Source: Rhizobium sp. Root708
GTDB lineage: Bacteria; Pseudomonadota; Alphaproteobacteria; Rhizobiales; Rhizobiaceae
Assembly (NCBI RefSeq): GCF_001429725.1
Contig: NZ_LMHV01000015.1
Coordinates: forward strand, 100 to 45,095
Direction: 5' to 3'
Length of the DNA stretch: 44,996 bases
Made by a program: the position numbers and the translations under genes. The notes under the pieces were generated by a model. It saw only the letters and a program-made list of their open reading frames with translations, was not told the origin of the DNA and made no database searches. Each line of letters begins with the position of its first letter. The stretch's first letter is position 1. Shown here one piece after another: positions 6,240 through 14,061 of this stretch.

Positions 6240-8911
6240 GCATGGGATGAACGATCGCGGCGTCGCCGGGAGACGAACTTGTCGACCTCGGTCACGAGAA
6301 CGAGGGAGCTAGCGATCAGCATGCTGAGGCCCCATTCAAGAGGCGTGATCGGCGACAGCCCGAGCGTTCCGCTAAGCCACGGCGCGTACATCGCCGAGAT
6401 GTGGATCGTCTGGGCGGCGAGCACGCTGAGGAGCAGGAACCGGTTCCGAAGGATATCGACGGAGAATATCGATCGTCTTTCGGAGGAGCATGCCAGGGTC
6501 TGGACGTTCTCGAACATCACGAAGATGAGAAGCGTTGTGTTGCGGGCTTCGGGAACGCCATATCCATTCGCAATCATCCACTGGAACGCCAGGAACGCTG
6601 CTCCGCCGATCACGACCGTCGATTGGACGACGCGCCGGATCATCGTCCGGTCGAGGACAGGCTCGAGCGGAGAACGTGGCGGCCCCGCCAGTTCGTCTCC
6701 TTCCGGCCTGCCGCCGGCAAGCGCGACGTCCTGGATGCCGTTTGTCACGAGATTGAGCCACAAGAGCTGAACAGGGAGGAGCGGCATGGGCAGGCCGAAC
6801 GGCAGCGCGAGCATGAAGAGCAGGACCTCGGCGGCGCCCGTTGCGACCGACATCAGCACCACCTTGCGGATGTTGCGATAGGCCGCCCGGCCTTCTGCGA
6901 TCCCCGCGACGATGGATGCGAAGTTGTCGTCCGTGACGACGAGATCGGCGCTTTCCTTCGCCACCTCGGTTCCCCTGAGCCCCATTGCGACGCCGACATG
7001 CGCCTTCTTCAACGCCGGACCGTCGTTTACACCGTCTCCGGTTACGGCGACGATATGGCCATTGCGGATCAGGGATGCGACGATCGCCGATTTCTGCGTC
7101 GGCTGCACGCGGGCGTAGATGCGGGCCTCTCTCGTAATCTCGTCCAGCCGTTGGTCGCCCGCTCGCGCGGCTTCATCGATGTCGTGGCCCGAAACGACCT
7201 GCCCAGCGTGAAAGCTCAGGCCGGCATCTCGGGCGATCGCGGTAGCGGTCCGCGGGTCGTCGCCGGTCACCATCACGACCTCCACGCCCGCCGCGTGGCA
7301 GTCTTTCATAGCGCTCGGCACTTCAGGCCGGACCGGGTCCTGCAGTCCGGCCAGCCCCAAGAACACGAGATCGACAAGGTGACCGTGTCCGAGGCTTCCG
7401 GCGAGGGACGCGCCGATTTCCCCTTCGGCGAACGCGAGCACCCTGAGGCCTCGAGCGGCCATTTCTTCTTTCTGCGCCAAAAGCGACGCACGGTCGATTT
7501 CGACTACGTTTCCCGCGGCGTCCATGCGATCAGACATTTCTATGAGCACCTCCGACGCTCCCTTGACGAAGACATGAATCCGATCACGGCCGTGGTGGAA
7601 GGATGCAGCGTATTTGTGCTCGGGCTCGTAGGCGATCCTTGCCGCCAGCGGGTATCGGTCGTTCAACTCTTCCTGTCCCAGCCCGGCCTTCCGTCCTGCT
7701 GCAAGAAGCGCCACGTCGACCGTGTCTCCGGCGGCGACCCAGAGATCGTCGCGGCGAGCCAGGGTTCCTTCGTTTGCGAGCAGTGCAGCGCGTAGCAGCC
7801 TGCGCGCCCTCTCGCGGACAAGGTCGCTGTCCAGGCCGCTCGCCCTGATCTCGCACTTGTCGAGATCTGCATGGGCGTCCAGGGCGATGTCCGTGCCGTC
7901 CGGCAGGCGAATTTCGGTCACCGTCTGCACGTTGCTGGTCAAGGTACCCGTCTTATCCGTGGCGATTATCGTGGTCGAACCGAGGGCCTCAACAGCCGGC
8001 ATGCTTCGGACGATGACGTTGCGGGCGGCCATCCGCCGCATGCTGACGGCAAGCGCGACAGAGATCGCGATCGGGAGTCCTTCGGGAACAGCGCTTACCG
8101 CCAGACCTACAGACATCATGATCAGATCGTGCAGAGGGAGGCCCCGCATCAAGCCCGCGACGACCAGCACCAACGCTGCCAATCCGACGAAAACCGCGAG
8201 CGCGTTCGTGAACTTGGCCAGACGGGCGACGAGCGGGGGGTGCGACGAACTGGCTCTTCCCAACTCGGCGGCGATGCCGCCAAGCATGGTCGCGGTACCC
8301 GTAGCGGTCACGACGCCCTGGGCTCGTCCGCGCGTCACCAAGGAACCCGCGAGCAGCAGCATGGAACTGGGGTTTTCATCCGACGATCCTTCGACCGTTC
8401 GCCCTTTGGGGACCGGCATCGACTCTCCGGTCAGAAGCGACTCGTCGCATCGGAGATCACTTGCATCGACAAGCATCAGATCGGCAGGGATTCGGTCGCC
8501 GGATTCCAGAAGAACGAGATCGCCCACGACCAGCCGCTTGGCCTCGATCCTGCAAGCCACGCCGTCCCGTATGACCCTGGCCGACGGCTGCTCAAGCTTG
8601 CGAAGGGCGGCGGCCGCTCGATCCGCAGAATACTCCTGGTAGGTGCCTATGGAGGCATTGATCAGAAGCACGACGAGAATGAACAGGCCGTCTTCGATCC
8701 TGCCGGTCGCAAACGAGAGCGCCGATGCCAGCAAGAGGATGTAGATGATCGGATTGCGAAATTGGATGAGAAAGACCCGCAGCGGCGATGGGGGCTCAGG
8801 CTCGGGCAGCGTGTTGGGTCCAAGCTCGGCGAGGCGTTCCTCGGCCTCGATGCTTGTCAGTCCGATCACCGCAGGCGTCGTGGGGGCGGGTGTCTGCGCC
8901 GTCAGATTCAT
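6236..8911 (-). CDS. Cation-transporting P-type ATPase, P2A (Ca2+/CtpF-like) subfamily
   Basis: 891 residues from the ATG at 8911; an ATG directly before it at 8914 is possible, but GGAG is better spaced to the second. Domain order is an N-terminal cation ATPase domain (LTSIEAEERLAELGPNTLPE), an actuator with LTGES, a helix-4 motif PEGLPIAISVAL of P2A pumps, the phosphorylation loop DKTGTLT, and a hinge GDGVNDGPALKKAHVGVAMG. It probably moves a divalent cation across the inner membrane; the ion is not certain. A FixK box 76-89 bases upstream (8987-9000) links it to low oxygen, as with the DosR-regulated CtpF of mycobacteria (analogy). Confidence 0.9.
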   Translation of the reverse strand: MNLTAQTPAPTTPAVIGLTSIEAEERLAELGPNTLPEPEPPSPLRVFLIQFRNPIIYILLLASALSFATGRIEDGLFILVVLLINASIGTYQEYSADRAAAALRKLEQPSARVIRDGVACRIEAKRLVVGDLVLLESGDRIPADLMLVDASDLRCDESLLTGESMPVPKGRTVEGSSDENPSSMLLLAGSLVTRGRAQGVVTATGTATMLGGIAAELGRASSSHPPLVARLAKFTNALAVFVGLAALVLVVAGLMRGLPLHDLIMMSVGLAVSAVPEGLPIAISVALAVSMRRMAARNVIVRSMPAVEALGSTTIIATDKTGTLTSNVQTVTEIRLPDGTDIALDAHADLDKCEIRASGLDSDLVRERARRLLRAALLANEGTLARRDDLWVAAGDTVDVALLAAGRKAGLGQEELNDRYPLAARIAYEPEHKYAASFHHGRDRIHVFVKGASEVLIEMSDRMDAAGNVVEIDRASLLAQKEEMAARGLRVLAFAEGEIGASLAGSLGHGHLVDLVFLGLAGLQDPVRPEVPSAMKDCHAAGVEVVMVTGDDPRTATAIARDAGLSFHAGQVVSGHDIDEAARAGDQRLDEITREARIYARVQPTQKSAIVASLIRNGHIVAVTGDGVNDGPALKKAHVGVAMGLRGTEVAKESADLVVTDDNFASIVAGIAEGRAAYRNIRKVVLMSVATGAAEVLLFMLALPFGLPMPLLPVQLLWLNLVTNGIQDVALAGGRPEGDELAGPPRSPLEPVLDRTMIRRVVQSTVVIGGAAFLAFQWMIANGYGVPEARNTTLLIFVMFENVQTLACSSERRSIFSVDILRNRFLLLSVLAAQTIHISAMYAPWLSGTLGLSPITPLEWGLSMLIASSLVLVTEVDKFVSRRRRDRSSHA

Positions 8912-8986
8912 CATGGGCTCCGGGCTTGTCGCGACGATTTCATTGAAGGCTCCGCCGACAGCCTATGTGCTCCCGCGCACGAGGCA

Positions 8987-9000
8987 TTGACCGGGATCAA
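8987..9000. promoter_or_regulatory. FixK/Fnr-type box TTGACCGGGATCAA
   Basis: Full match to TTGAY-N4-RTCAA. It sits between divergent genes, centred about 82 bases from the P2A ATPase start and 146 bases from the DksA-like start, and could serve either or both. Confidence 0.75.
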
Positions 9001-9139
9001 GGAGCTTCGATCGAACTGAGATATGCTGGAGCCGATTTATGGACCGCGGCTTTATGCGGCCACGCGCTGCGCTTGGATTGGTTCCCGACGACGCCGCGTG
9101 TGGACCCGCATTGATCAGGCAAGATTGGAAGGCACTAAA

Positions 9140-9463
9140 ATGAATAAAAGCTCAGTACAGGCCGTGTTGCAGACGATGAAGGATGACCTTGTCCGTCGTC
9201 TCGGAGCGATCGATGCGGACCTCTGCGTCGCGCTCGAGAAGGACAGCGAGGAGCGCGCGACCCAGGTTGAAAACGATGAGGTTCTTCGCGAGATGCAAGC
9301 CGAGGGGCGCGACCAGATCGGGGCCATCGACGCGGCGATCGACCGGCTGAACGACGGCACATACGGGCAATGCGTCAAATGCCACCGCTCCATCGGCAAG
9401 GAGCGGCTCGCGGCGGTCCCCTATACACCGTTCTGCATCGATTGCGCAAAATCGTTCCGCTGA
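9140..9463 (+). CDS. DksA/TraR-family zinc-finger protein
   Basis: 107 residues from ATG 9140, with GGAAGG 7 bases upstream. A coiled-coil N-terminal half is followed by a four-cysteine zinc finger, CVKCHRSIG...FCIDC (Cys78, Cys81, Cys99, Cys102), as in DksA/TraR proteins that enter the RNA polymerase secondary channel. It is shorter than DksA (about 150 residues). The acidic coiled-coil tip of DksA is not obvious, so its effect on transcription is uncertain. It ends 28 bases before a metal ATPase and is probably co-transcribed with it. Confidence 0.85.
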   Translation: MNKSSVQAVLQTMKDDLVRRLGAIDADLCVALEKDSEERATQVENDEVLREMQAEGRDQIGAIDAAIDRLNDGTYGQCVKCHRSIGKERLAAVPYTPFCIDCAKSFR

Positions 9464-9491
9464 GGCTTCTGGATTGATGGGAGGGTGAGAG

Positions 9492-11354
9492 GTGGCTACA
9501 GCGGCGGCTTGGTGGGCTGGTAGGTGGACGTGGCCTGAGGGCGGGCTGTCGCGACTGAGGGAAGGAGGCTCCCGGTCGGGCCTTCTGGTGCTGTCGTCGC
9601 TGCTTGCGCTTGCGGCCGCATTCGCCTTCTATCTCGCGGGTCACGGCCCTGGATATCGGTTAATCCTGGCGGGCTGTACCAGCCTGAGTCTGCTGTCTCT
9701 TTGCGTGGAAATCGCCAAGAAGCTGCAGAAAGAGGAATACGGTCTGGACCTGATCGCGGCCCTGGCCATGGGGTCCTCTTTATGGTTTAGCGAATATCTC
9801 GCCGGCGCGATCGTCGGTCTCATGTATTCCGGCGGTCAGTTTCTGGAGGCATACGCACATCGTCGCGCCGACGAGGGCATGTCGGCTTTGCTGGCGCAAG
9901 TTCCGCGGACGGCCCTGCGGCTTGCCGGAAACGGTTTCGAAGAAATTCCGATCGAGACGGTCGCGGTCGGCGACGTGCTCCTGATACGCAAGGGCGACGT
10001 CGTACCCGCCGACGGGGCGCTCGTCGGCCAAGTCGCGACGATCAACCAGGCGGTGCTGACCGGAGAGCCTTTCCCGGTGCGCATCGTCATGGGTGGCAAC
10101 ATTTCGAGCGGCGCCACGAACGAGGGGGACGCGGTCGAAATCCGCGTTCTAAGTCGCGCCGAGGACAGCACCTATGCCGGAATAGTGAGGCTCGTGGAAG
10201 CATCGAGACGTACCAAGGCGAAACTGATGCGCCTGGCCGACCGGTTCTCGGTCTGGTTCCTGGTCGCCACGATCGCGGTCGCAGGAGTCTCTGCATTCAT
10301 GTCCGGAGACATGTCACGGATCGTGGCCGTGCTTGTCGTCGCCACGCCCTGTCCGTTGATCCTGGCGGTACCCGTCGCACTTGCGGCCGGCACTTCAAAA
10401 GCCGCCAAGGAGGGCGTTCTGGTGAAGGGCGCGGGACCTCTCGAGGCCCTCGCACAAGCCACAGTAGCGGTGTTCGACAAGACGGGGACGCTCACCGCGG
10501 GACAGCCGGAAGTCGGTGTAATAGAGGGCCCGGAGCATCCGGACAGGATCCTGCGGCTGGCCGCCTCGCTGGACCAGGCGTCGGGCCATGTGGTCGGACG
10601 CGCGCTGGTGGACGAGGCGCATAGACGTGGGTTGGTATTGAGCCGCCCATCGGAGGTGACCGAGACCGCGGGATCCGGCATTTCCGGAATCGTCGATGGC
10701 GTGCGTGTCGGCGTCGGAGGAGACACGTATTTCGGAGAGGCTCCGCCGTCCGGGCCGAACGGTTCAAGCAGCGTGATGCGTGTGAAGGTGATGGTTGACG
10801 GCACACCGGCTGGCACGATCACACTCGAAGACCGGCTTCGCGACGACGCTGTCCAACTCGTCACCCAGCTCAGAGCGTCAGGGATCTCTCGAATAGTCCT
10901 GGCTTCCGGGGACGAGCTGCCTATCGCCACAGCCATAGCTCGCTCTCTGGGCTTGGACGACGTCACGGCGAGGCTCGATCCCGCGGACAAAGTCGCAGTC
11001 ATCGAGAAGGAGCGCGTTCACGGGAGAGTTCTGATGGTCGGCGACGGAGTAAACGACGCGCCAGCGCTGGCGGCAGCCGACGTCGGAATCGCGGTGGGCG
11101 TCGCAAACCTTGCGGCGGCTGCGGAGGCTGCGGATATCGTGCTCGTCCGGGACGACCTCACGCAGATAGCGAAGGCGATCGGCATCGCGCGTCGTTCACG
11201 CAAAATCGCGCTTCAGAGCATCTATGCGGGTATAGGTCTCTCGCTCATCGCGATGGGGTTTGCGGGAGCGGGATACCTCCCGCCGGTTGGCGGTGCGTTG
11301 CTTCAGGAGGCCATCGACGTGGCGGTCATCCTCAACGCCCTTCGCGCCCTCTAA
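9492..11354 (+). CDS. P1B-type metal-transporting ATPase, P1B-5-like (Nia type)
   Basis: 620 residues from GTG 9492, with GGAGG 7 bases upstream. Motifs: actuator LTGEP (190-192), helix-4 TPCPLI (Thr285-Pro286-Cys287-Pro288), DKTGTLT (Asp329) and GDGVNDAPALAAADVG. A last-helix QEAID (Gln605 to Asp609) together with TPCP is the combination I recall for P1B-5 pumps such as Sinorhizobium Nia (Ni/Fe export in nodules). It has no N-terminal metal-binding domain and no C-terminal hemerythrin domain. It follows the DksA-like gene and converges on a Usp gene with a 4-base overlap. Confidence 0.85.
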   Translation: MATAAAWWAGRWTWPEGGLSRLREGGSRSGLLVLSSLLALAAAFAFYLAGHGPGYRLILAGCTSLSLLSLCVEIAKKLQKEEYGLDLIAALAMGSSLWFSEYLAGAIVGLMYSGGQFLEAYAHRRADEGMSALLAQVPRTALRLAGNGFEEIPIETVAVGDVLLIRKGDVVPADGALVGQVATINQAVLTGEPFPVRIVMGGNISSGATNEGDAVEIRVLSRAEDSTYAGIVRLVEASRRTKAKLMRLADRFSVWFLVATIAVAGVSAFMSGDMSRIVAVLVVATPCPLILAVPVALAAGTSKAAKEGVLVKGAGPLEALAQATVAVFDKTGTLTAGQPEVGVIEGPEHPDRILRLAASLDQASGHVVGRALVDEAHRRGLVLSRPSEVTETAGSGISGIVDGVRVGVGGDTYFGEAPPSGPNGSSSVMRVKVMVDGTPAGTITLEDRLRDDAVQLVTQLRASGISRIVLASGDELPIATAIARSLGLDDVTARLDPADKVAVIEKERVHGRVLMVGDGVNDAPALAAADVGIAVGVANLAAAAEAADIVLVRDDLTQIAKAIGIARRSRKIALQSIYAGIGLSLIAMGFAGAGYLPPVGGALLQEAIDVAVILNALRAL

Positions 11355-12172
11355 TGGGCGAGAAGCACTGGTAGCTCGGCCTTGACGAGCAGTTCCCGAG
11401 TGACGCCGCCGAGGATGAATTCCCGAAGCCGGGAATGGCCAAATCCGCCCGCGACCATGAGGTCCGCTTTTCGTTCCAACGCGGCCGATTGGATGGCAGC
11501 GGTCGCGGTCTCTCCACCTGCCTGAATCGATACGTCTTCCACTTCGAATCCCGAGTGTTTCAAAGAAGAGATCAGTAGCGCGCGGTTGGCGTCGTCGATC
11601 TCCTTGTCGTCGGTGATCGAGATGACCTGCACCTTGGTCGCGCGCTCGATGAAGATGCGGGCACAGGATAGGGCACGCGCCGCGGTGACACTGCCGTCCC
11701 AGGCGACGGCGATCGTATCTACACGAGCGCAGACGCTCGTCGCGGGAAATAGGACGAGTGGGCGGCCGCTCCCGAACAGCAGCGTCTCGGAAAGCTGGCG
11801 GGAAAGCTCTGAGGCCTCGACGATGGACAGGTCATGGCACCTGGCAATTTCGGAAAAGCGTTCATAGACGAACGGTTCCCTGACCTCGAATCCGTGGATT
11901 CGCACCTCGAAGCCAGTTTCCGAAACAGCGTCGGCGACGTGTGTCCGCAGCGAAGTCCCGCTGTCCCGGCTATACCCCTCTGCTTGTTCCCGCCATGTGT
12001 CGATATCGATAAAAGTGGGAAAGGGCTGATGGACTTGGGGGATCCGGACTAGCGGGATGCTGGCGACGAGATCGGCGTCGTTCTGCCGAGCGAGGTCGAT
12101 AGCATTGTCGACTAAGGTGAAGGAACTCGGGTCGGGATAGGTCGATAACGGGAGATGGAACTGCGGCTTCAT
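11351..12172 (-). CDS. Two-domain universal stress protein
   Basis: 273 residues from ATG 12172, chosen for AGGAGG 5 bases upstream. Two Usp-like halves; the second ends with ADLMVAGGFGHSRLREFILG and VTRELLVKAELPVLLAH, the nucleotide-loop and final strand of the family. It is paralogous to the gene at 35660-36493 (both begin with FLPL/FHLPL followed by TYPD and end in LPVL). A FixK-type box at 12228-12241 is centred 62 bases upstream. The 3' end overlaps the end of the convergent metal ATPase by 4 bases. Confidence 0.88.
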   Translation of the reverse strand: MKPQFHLPLSTYPDPSSFTLVDNAIDLARQNDADLVASIPLVRIPQVHQPFPTFIDIDTWREQAEGYSRDSGTSLRTHVADAVSETGFEVRIHGFEVREPFVYERFSEIARCHDLSIVEASELSRQLSETLLFGSGRPLVLFPATSVCARVDTIAVAWDGSVTAARALSCARIFIERATKVQVISITDDKEIDDANRALLISSLKHSGFEVEDVSIQAGGETATAAIQSAALERKADLMVAGGFGHSRLREFILGGVTRELLVKAELPVLLAH

Positions 12173-12227
12173 GCTGGCCTCCTGAGGTTCAACGCCGTCA
12201 TGATGCATGCCGCGGAGAGAGTTCGCA

Positions 12228-12241
12228 TTGCGCTTTGTCAA
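12228..12241. promoter_or_regulatory. FixK-type box TTGCGCTTTGTCAA between divergent genes
   Basis: TTGC-N6-TCAA, one change from TTGA-N6-TCAA; FixK2-type sites accept A or C at that position (family knowledge). It is centred 62 bases from the Usp start (12172) and 65 bases from the PPOX start (12300), almost exactly midway, so one site could activate both. Confidence 0.6.
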
Positions 12242-12299
12242 GGCCGCGGCGCAACAAAGCTCCTATGATGTGCCTTCATTAAAGCTGGAGGACACGGCC

Positions 12300-12758
12300 A
12301 TGACGATCAAGCTGACGGAGATCAACCCCGGCGAGTGCTACCGGATCCTTGAGAATGAGCGCTTCGGTCATCTCGCCTGTTGCAAGGATGGGCAGCCTTA
12401 CGTGGCGGCGATCTATTTCGCCTTTTCCAGCGGCGTTGCCTATAGCTTCACCATGCCCGGCAAGAAGCTCGACTGGATGCGGGGAAACGACAAGGTCTGC
12501 CTTCACGTCGAGCACCGTTCGAGCGCCGGCGGGTGGACGAGCGTCGTCGTCGAAGGCAGGTTCGAGGAGTTTCCGGACAGCGATGCGCGAGGAAGCGAAA
12601 GGCTCCATGCGTGGTCGCTTCTCCAAAAGTATTCGGACTGGTGGGAGATCGGCTCCATGAAGCCCCACGAGGTCCCAATGCTCGATGGTTCTCCTCACGT
12701 CTTCTACGGCATTGCCGTCACGGCCGTGTCGGGACGGAGCGCAGTCAGAACGGAGTGA
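12300..12758 (+). CDS. Pyridoxamine 5'-phosphate oxidase-fold flavin-binding protein
   Basis: 152 residues from ATG 12300, with GGAGG 8 bases upstream. The split-barrel signature is ERFGHLACCKDGQPYVAAIY near residues 19-38, then SFTMPGKKLDWMRGNDKVCL and the strand SVVVEGRFEEF, typical of PPOX-like/FMN- or F420-binding proteins. The substrate cannot be assigned. Proteins of this fold are common in low-oxygen regulons. Divergent from a Usp gene, sharing a FixK-type box. Confidence 0.8.
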   Translation: MTIKLTEINPGECYRILENERFGHLACCKDGQPYVAAIYFAFSSGVAYSFTMPGKKLDWMRGNDKVCLHVEHRSSAGGWTSVVVEGRFEEFPDSDARGSERLHAWSLLQKYSDWWEIGSMKPHEVPMLDGSPHVFYGIAVTAVSGRSAVRTE

Positions 12759-12804
12759 ACGCCGAAACTCGAGCCGAGACCACATCCCACAAAAGGAGCA
12801 CCAC

Positions 12805-13178
12805 ATGCCATATGCCCCCAGCATGCATCGCAGCGCCTCGCTCAACGCCAACCTCGCGCCGCCCATTGTTCGCACGGGGTTCCTGATTCAAGACGAGATC
12901 TGCGCCGCGTCGGTGAAGGTCACCACGGATTTGACGGCGTCCGCCACGCGACGGGGGCTCCGATACTTCGATTTCCTGGCTCGACTTGTCTGTAGTATCG
13001 ACAACAGTGATGCGGTCAGGTCCTTTCGGACTACGTTGAGAGCGAGCTAGAAGCGTATCCCAGCGAGGTGGCGCGGCTGTGCGAGGCCGGGTCACGAACG
13101 TTGGTGCACACCGCCGAACTGTATCGTGACGTCGCAGCCAGTCAGGTCAGGGAGGTTGAAGCGAAGACGGTTGTTTGA
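12805..13178 (+). pseudogene. Small helical, phasin-like gene with a one-base frameshift
   Basis: ATG 12805 follows AAGGAG and opens a frame of 81 residues (MPYAPSMHRSASLNANL...) ending at TAG 13048-13050. From about 13029 the adjacent frame continues with conserved-looking helical sequence (DYVESELEAYPSEVARLCEA, then HTAELYRDVA) to TGA 13176-13178. One base added after the TTT at about 13022-13024 would join both parts into a 124-residue protein. TRRGLRYFDFLARL and the alpha-helical, cysteine-poor composition recall phasins, the polyhydroxyalkanoate granule proteins; this identity is weak. It may be a real frameshift or an indel error in a T-run. It follows the PPOX gene by 46 bases. Confidence 0.55.
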
Positions 13179-13187
13179 GCGCGCCGC

Positions 13188-13598
13188 TCAGCGGGTCGTT
13201 CGCAAGACGAGTACGGAGCATGGTGCGCGCTGCACGACATGGTCCACAACTGAACCGAAGACCCGGTCGAGCACGTCGTCCCGATGAGAGGCGATCAAGA
13301 CAAGATCGGCGGCGATATCCTTGGCGATGGCGACGATGACCTGAGCGGGGTTGCCCGCGCGGACGTGTATTGAAGCAGGAATGTTGATCGACCGCAAAGC
13401 TTCAGAAAGTCTGGTGTCGGCGGCGGCCATCACCTCGATCGCCCAATCGTCCGGCGAGGCCGACGAGGGTAGGCCCTCCACCGCGTGAACGAGGTGGAGG
13501 CTTCCGTTGGGCGCGAGCTGCGCGGACGCCGTTTCGATAAGCTGTAGCATGCGTTGCCGCGATCCTCGGCCGATGGCGCAGACGACTGTGTCAAACAT
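13188..13598 (-). CDS. Single-domain universal stress protein
   Basis: 136 residues. Usp fold with N-terminal strand MFDTVVCAIGRG and a C-terminal region ADLVLIASHRDDVLDRVFGS then VDHVVQRAPCSVLVLR, the usual nucleotide-loop/last-strand pattern, although the glycines of the ATP motif are partly replaced (SHRDD). Its start is one base after the stop of the 99-residue gene upstream, so the two are co-translated from the FixK-box promoter at 13967-13980. Confidence 0.85.
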   Translation of the reverse strand: MFDTVVCAIGRGSRQRMLQLIETASAQLAPNGSLHLVHAVEGLPSSASPDDWAIEVMAAADTRLSEALRSINIPASIHVRAGNPAQVIVAIAKDIAADLVLIASHRDDVLDRVFGSVVDHVVQRAPCSVLVLRTTR

Positions 13599-13599
13599 G

Positions 13600-13899
13600 T
13601 CAGTATATGTCCTTTCCCGACAGGCTGACGAACTCTGTCGTTAGTCCATCGTCATGCGCTTCCTTGAGAAGCCGATCGGCGCTCATGATGTCGAGACACA
13701 TGGTGCCGGTGAAGGATTGCCGGAGCGCGCAGCAGAAATGGTCTCTCGCCCACGTCTGGCCTCGCGGCGTGGCTGCCGTCACCTCCCAGCGATCCTCGTC
13801 CCGACGTTCGAGAACAAGGTCTGCGGAAGTCCGCTCGACTGGAGGAACGGTCGTGGCTATCTCGGTTGCGGCCTTGCGGGTCTCTTCTTGTCCGCGCAT
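13600..13899 (-). CDS. Unrecognised 99-residue protein in operon with a Usp
   Basis: AAAGGAG stands 7 bases before ATG 13899, and coupling to the downstream Usp (1-base gap) makes it a real gene. I recognise no domain. It is soluble and charged, with a central DRWEVTAATPRGQTWARDHF, a pair of cysteines (FCCALRQ) and no signal peptide or membrane helix. A FixK box is centred 74 bases upstream. Function unknown; context suggests a low-oxygen stress role. Confidence 0.65.
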   Translation of the reverse strand: MRGQEETRKAATEIATTVPPVERTSADLVLERRDEDRWEVTAATPRGQTWARDHFCCALRQSFTGTMCLDIMSADRLLKEAHDDGLTTEFVSLSGKDIY

Positions 13900-13966
13900 G
13901 TCCGTCTCCTTTGGATGAGGTCGTGGCGCTGTGCCAGGAGCCTATCTGCTCCAACGCGTTCGGTCT

Positions 13967-13980
13967 TTGACGAGCATCAA
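13967..13980. promoter_or_regulatory. FixK/Fnr-type box TTGACGAGCATCAA
   Basis: Full match to TTGAY-N4-RTCAA. Centred 74 bases from the start of the minus-strand 99-residue gene; 23 bases away from a second box that serves the opposite strand. Confidence 0.75.
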
Positions 13981-13989
13981 TCCGGATGC

Positions 13990-14003
13990 TTGGCCGGGAT
14001 CAA
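13990..14003. promoter_or_regulatory. FixK/Fnr-type box TTGGCCGGGATCAA
   Basis: One mismatch (G for A) in the first half-site. Centred about 65 bases from the GTG start of the alcohol dehydrogenase, the usual spacing in this window, so it probably serves that gene. Confidence 0.6.
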
Positions 14004-14061
14004 GCCAAGGTCGGGACATGGTGATACGATTGAAGCGTGGGACAAGCCGGTGGAGGGAAGC

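Noticed and set aside
6401..9019. Plus-strand open frames of 464 and 382 codons
   Set aside because: Both are antisense to the P2A ATPase, whose catalytic motifs are continuous on the minus strand.
8745..9022. Possible start of the DksA-like gene at 9023
   Set aside because: The extra 39 residues are unlike DksA/TraR proteins, and ATG 9140 has GGAAGG at the right distance.
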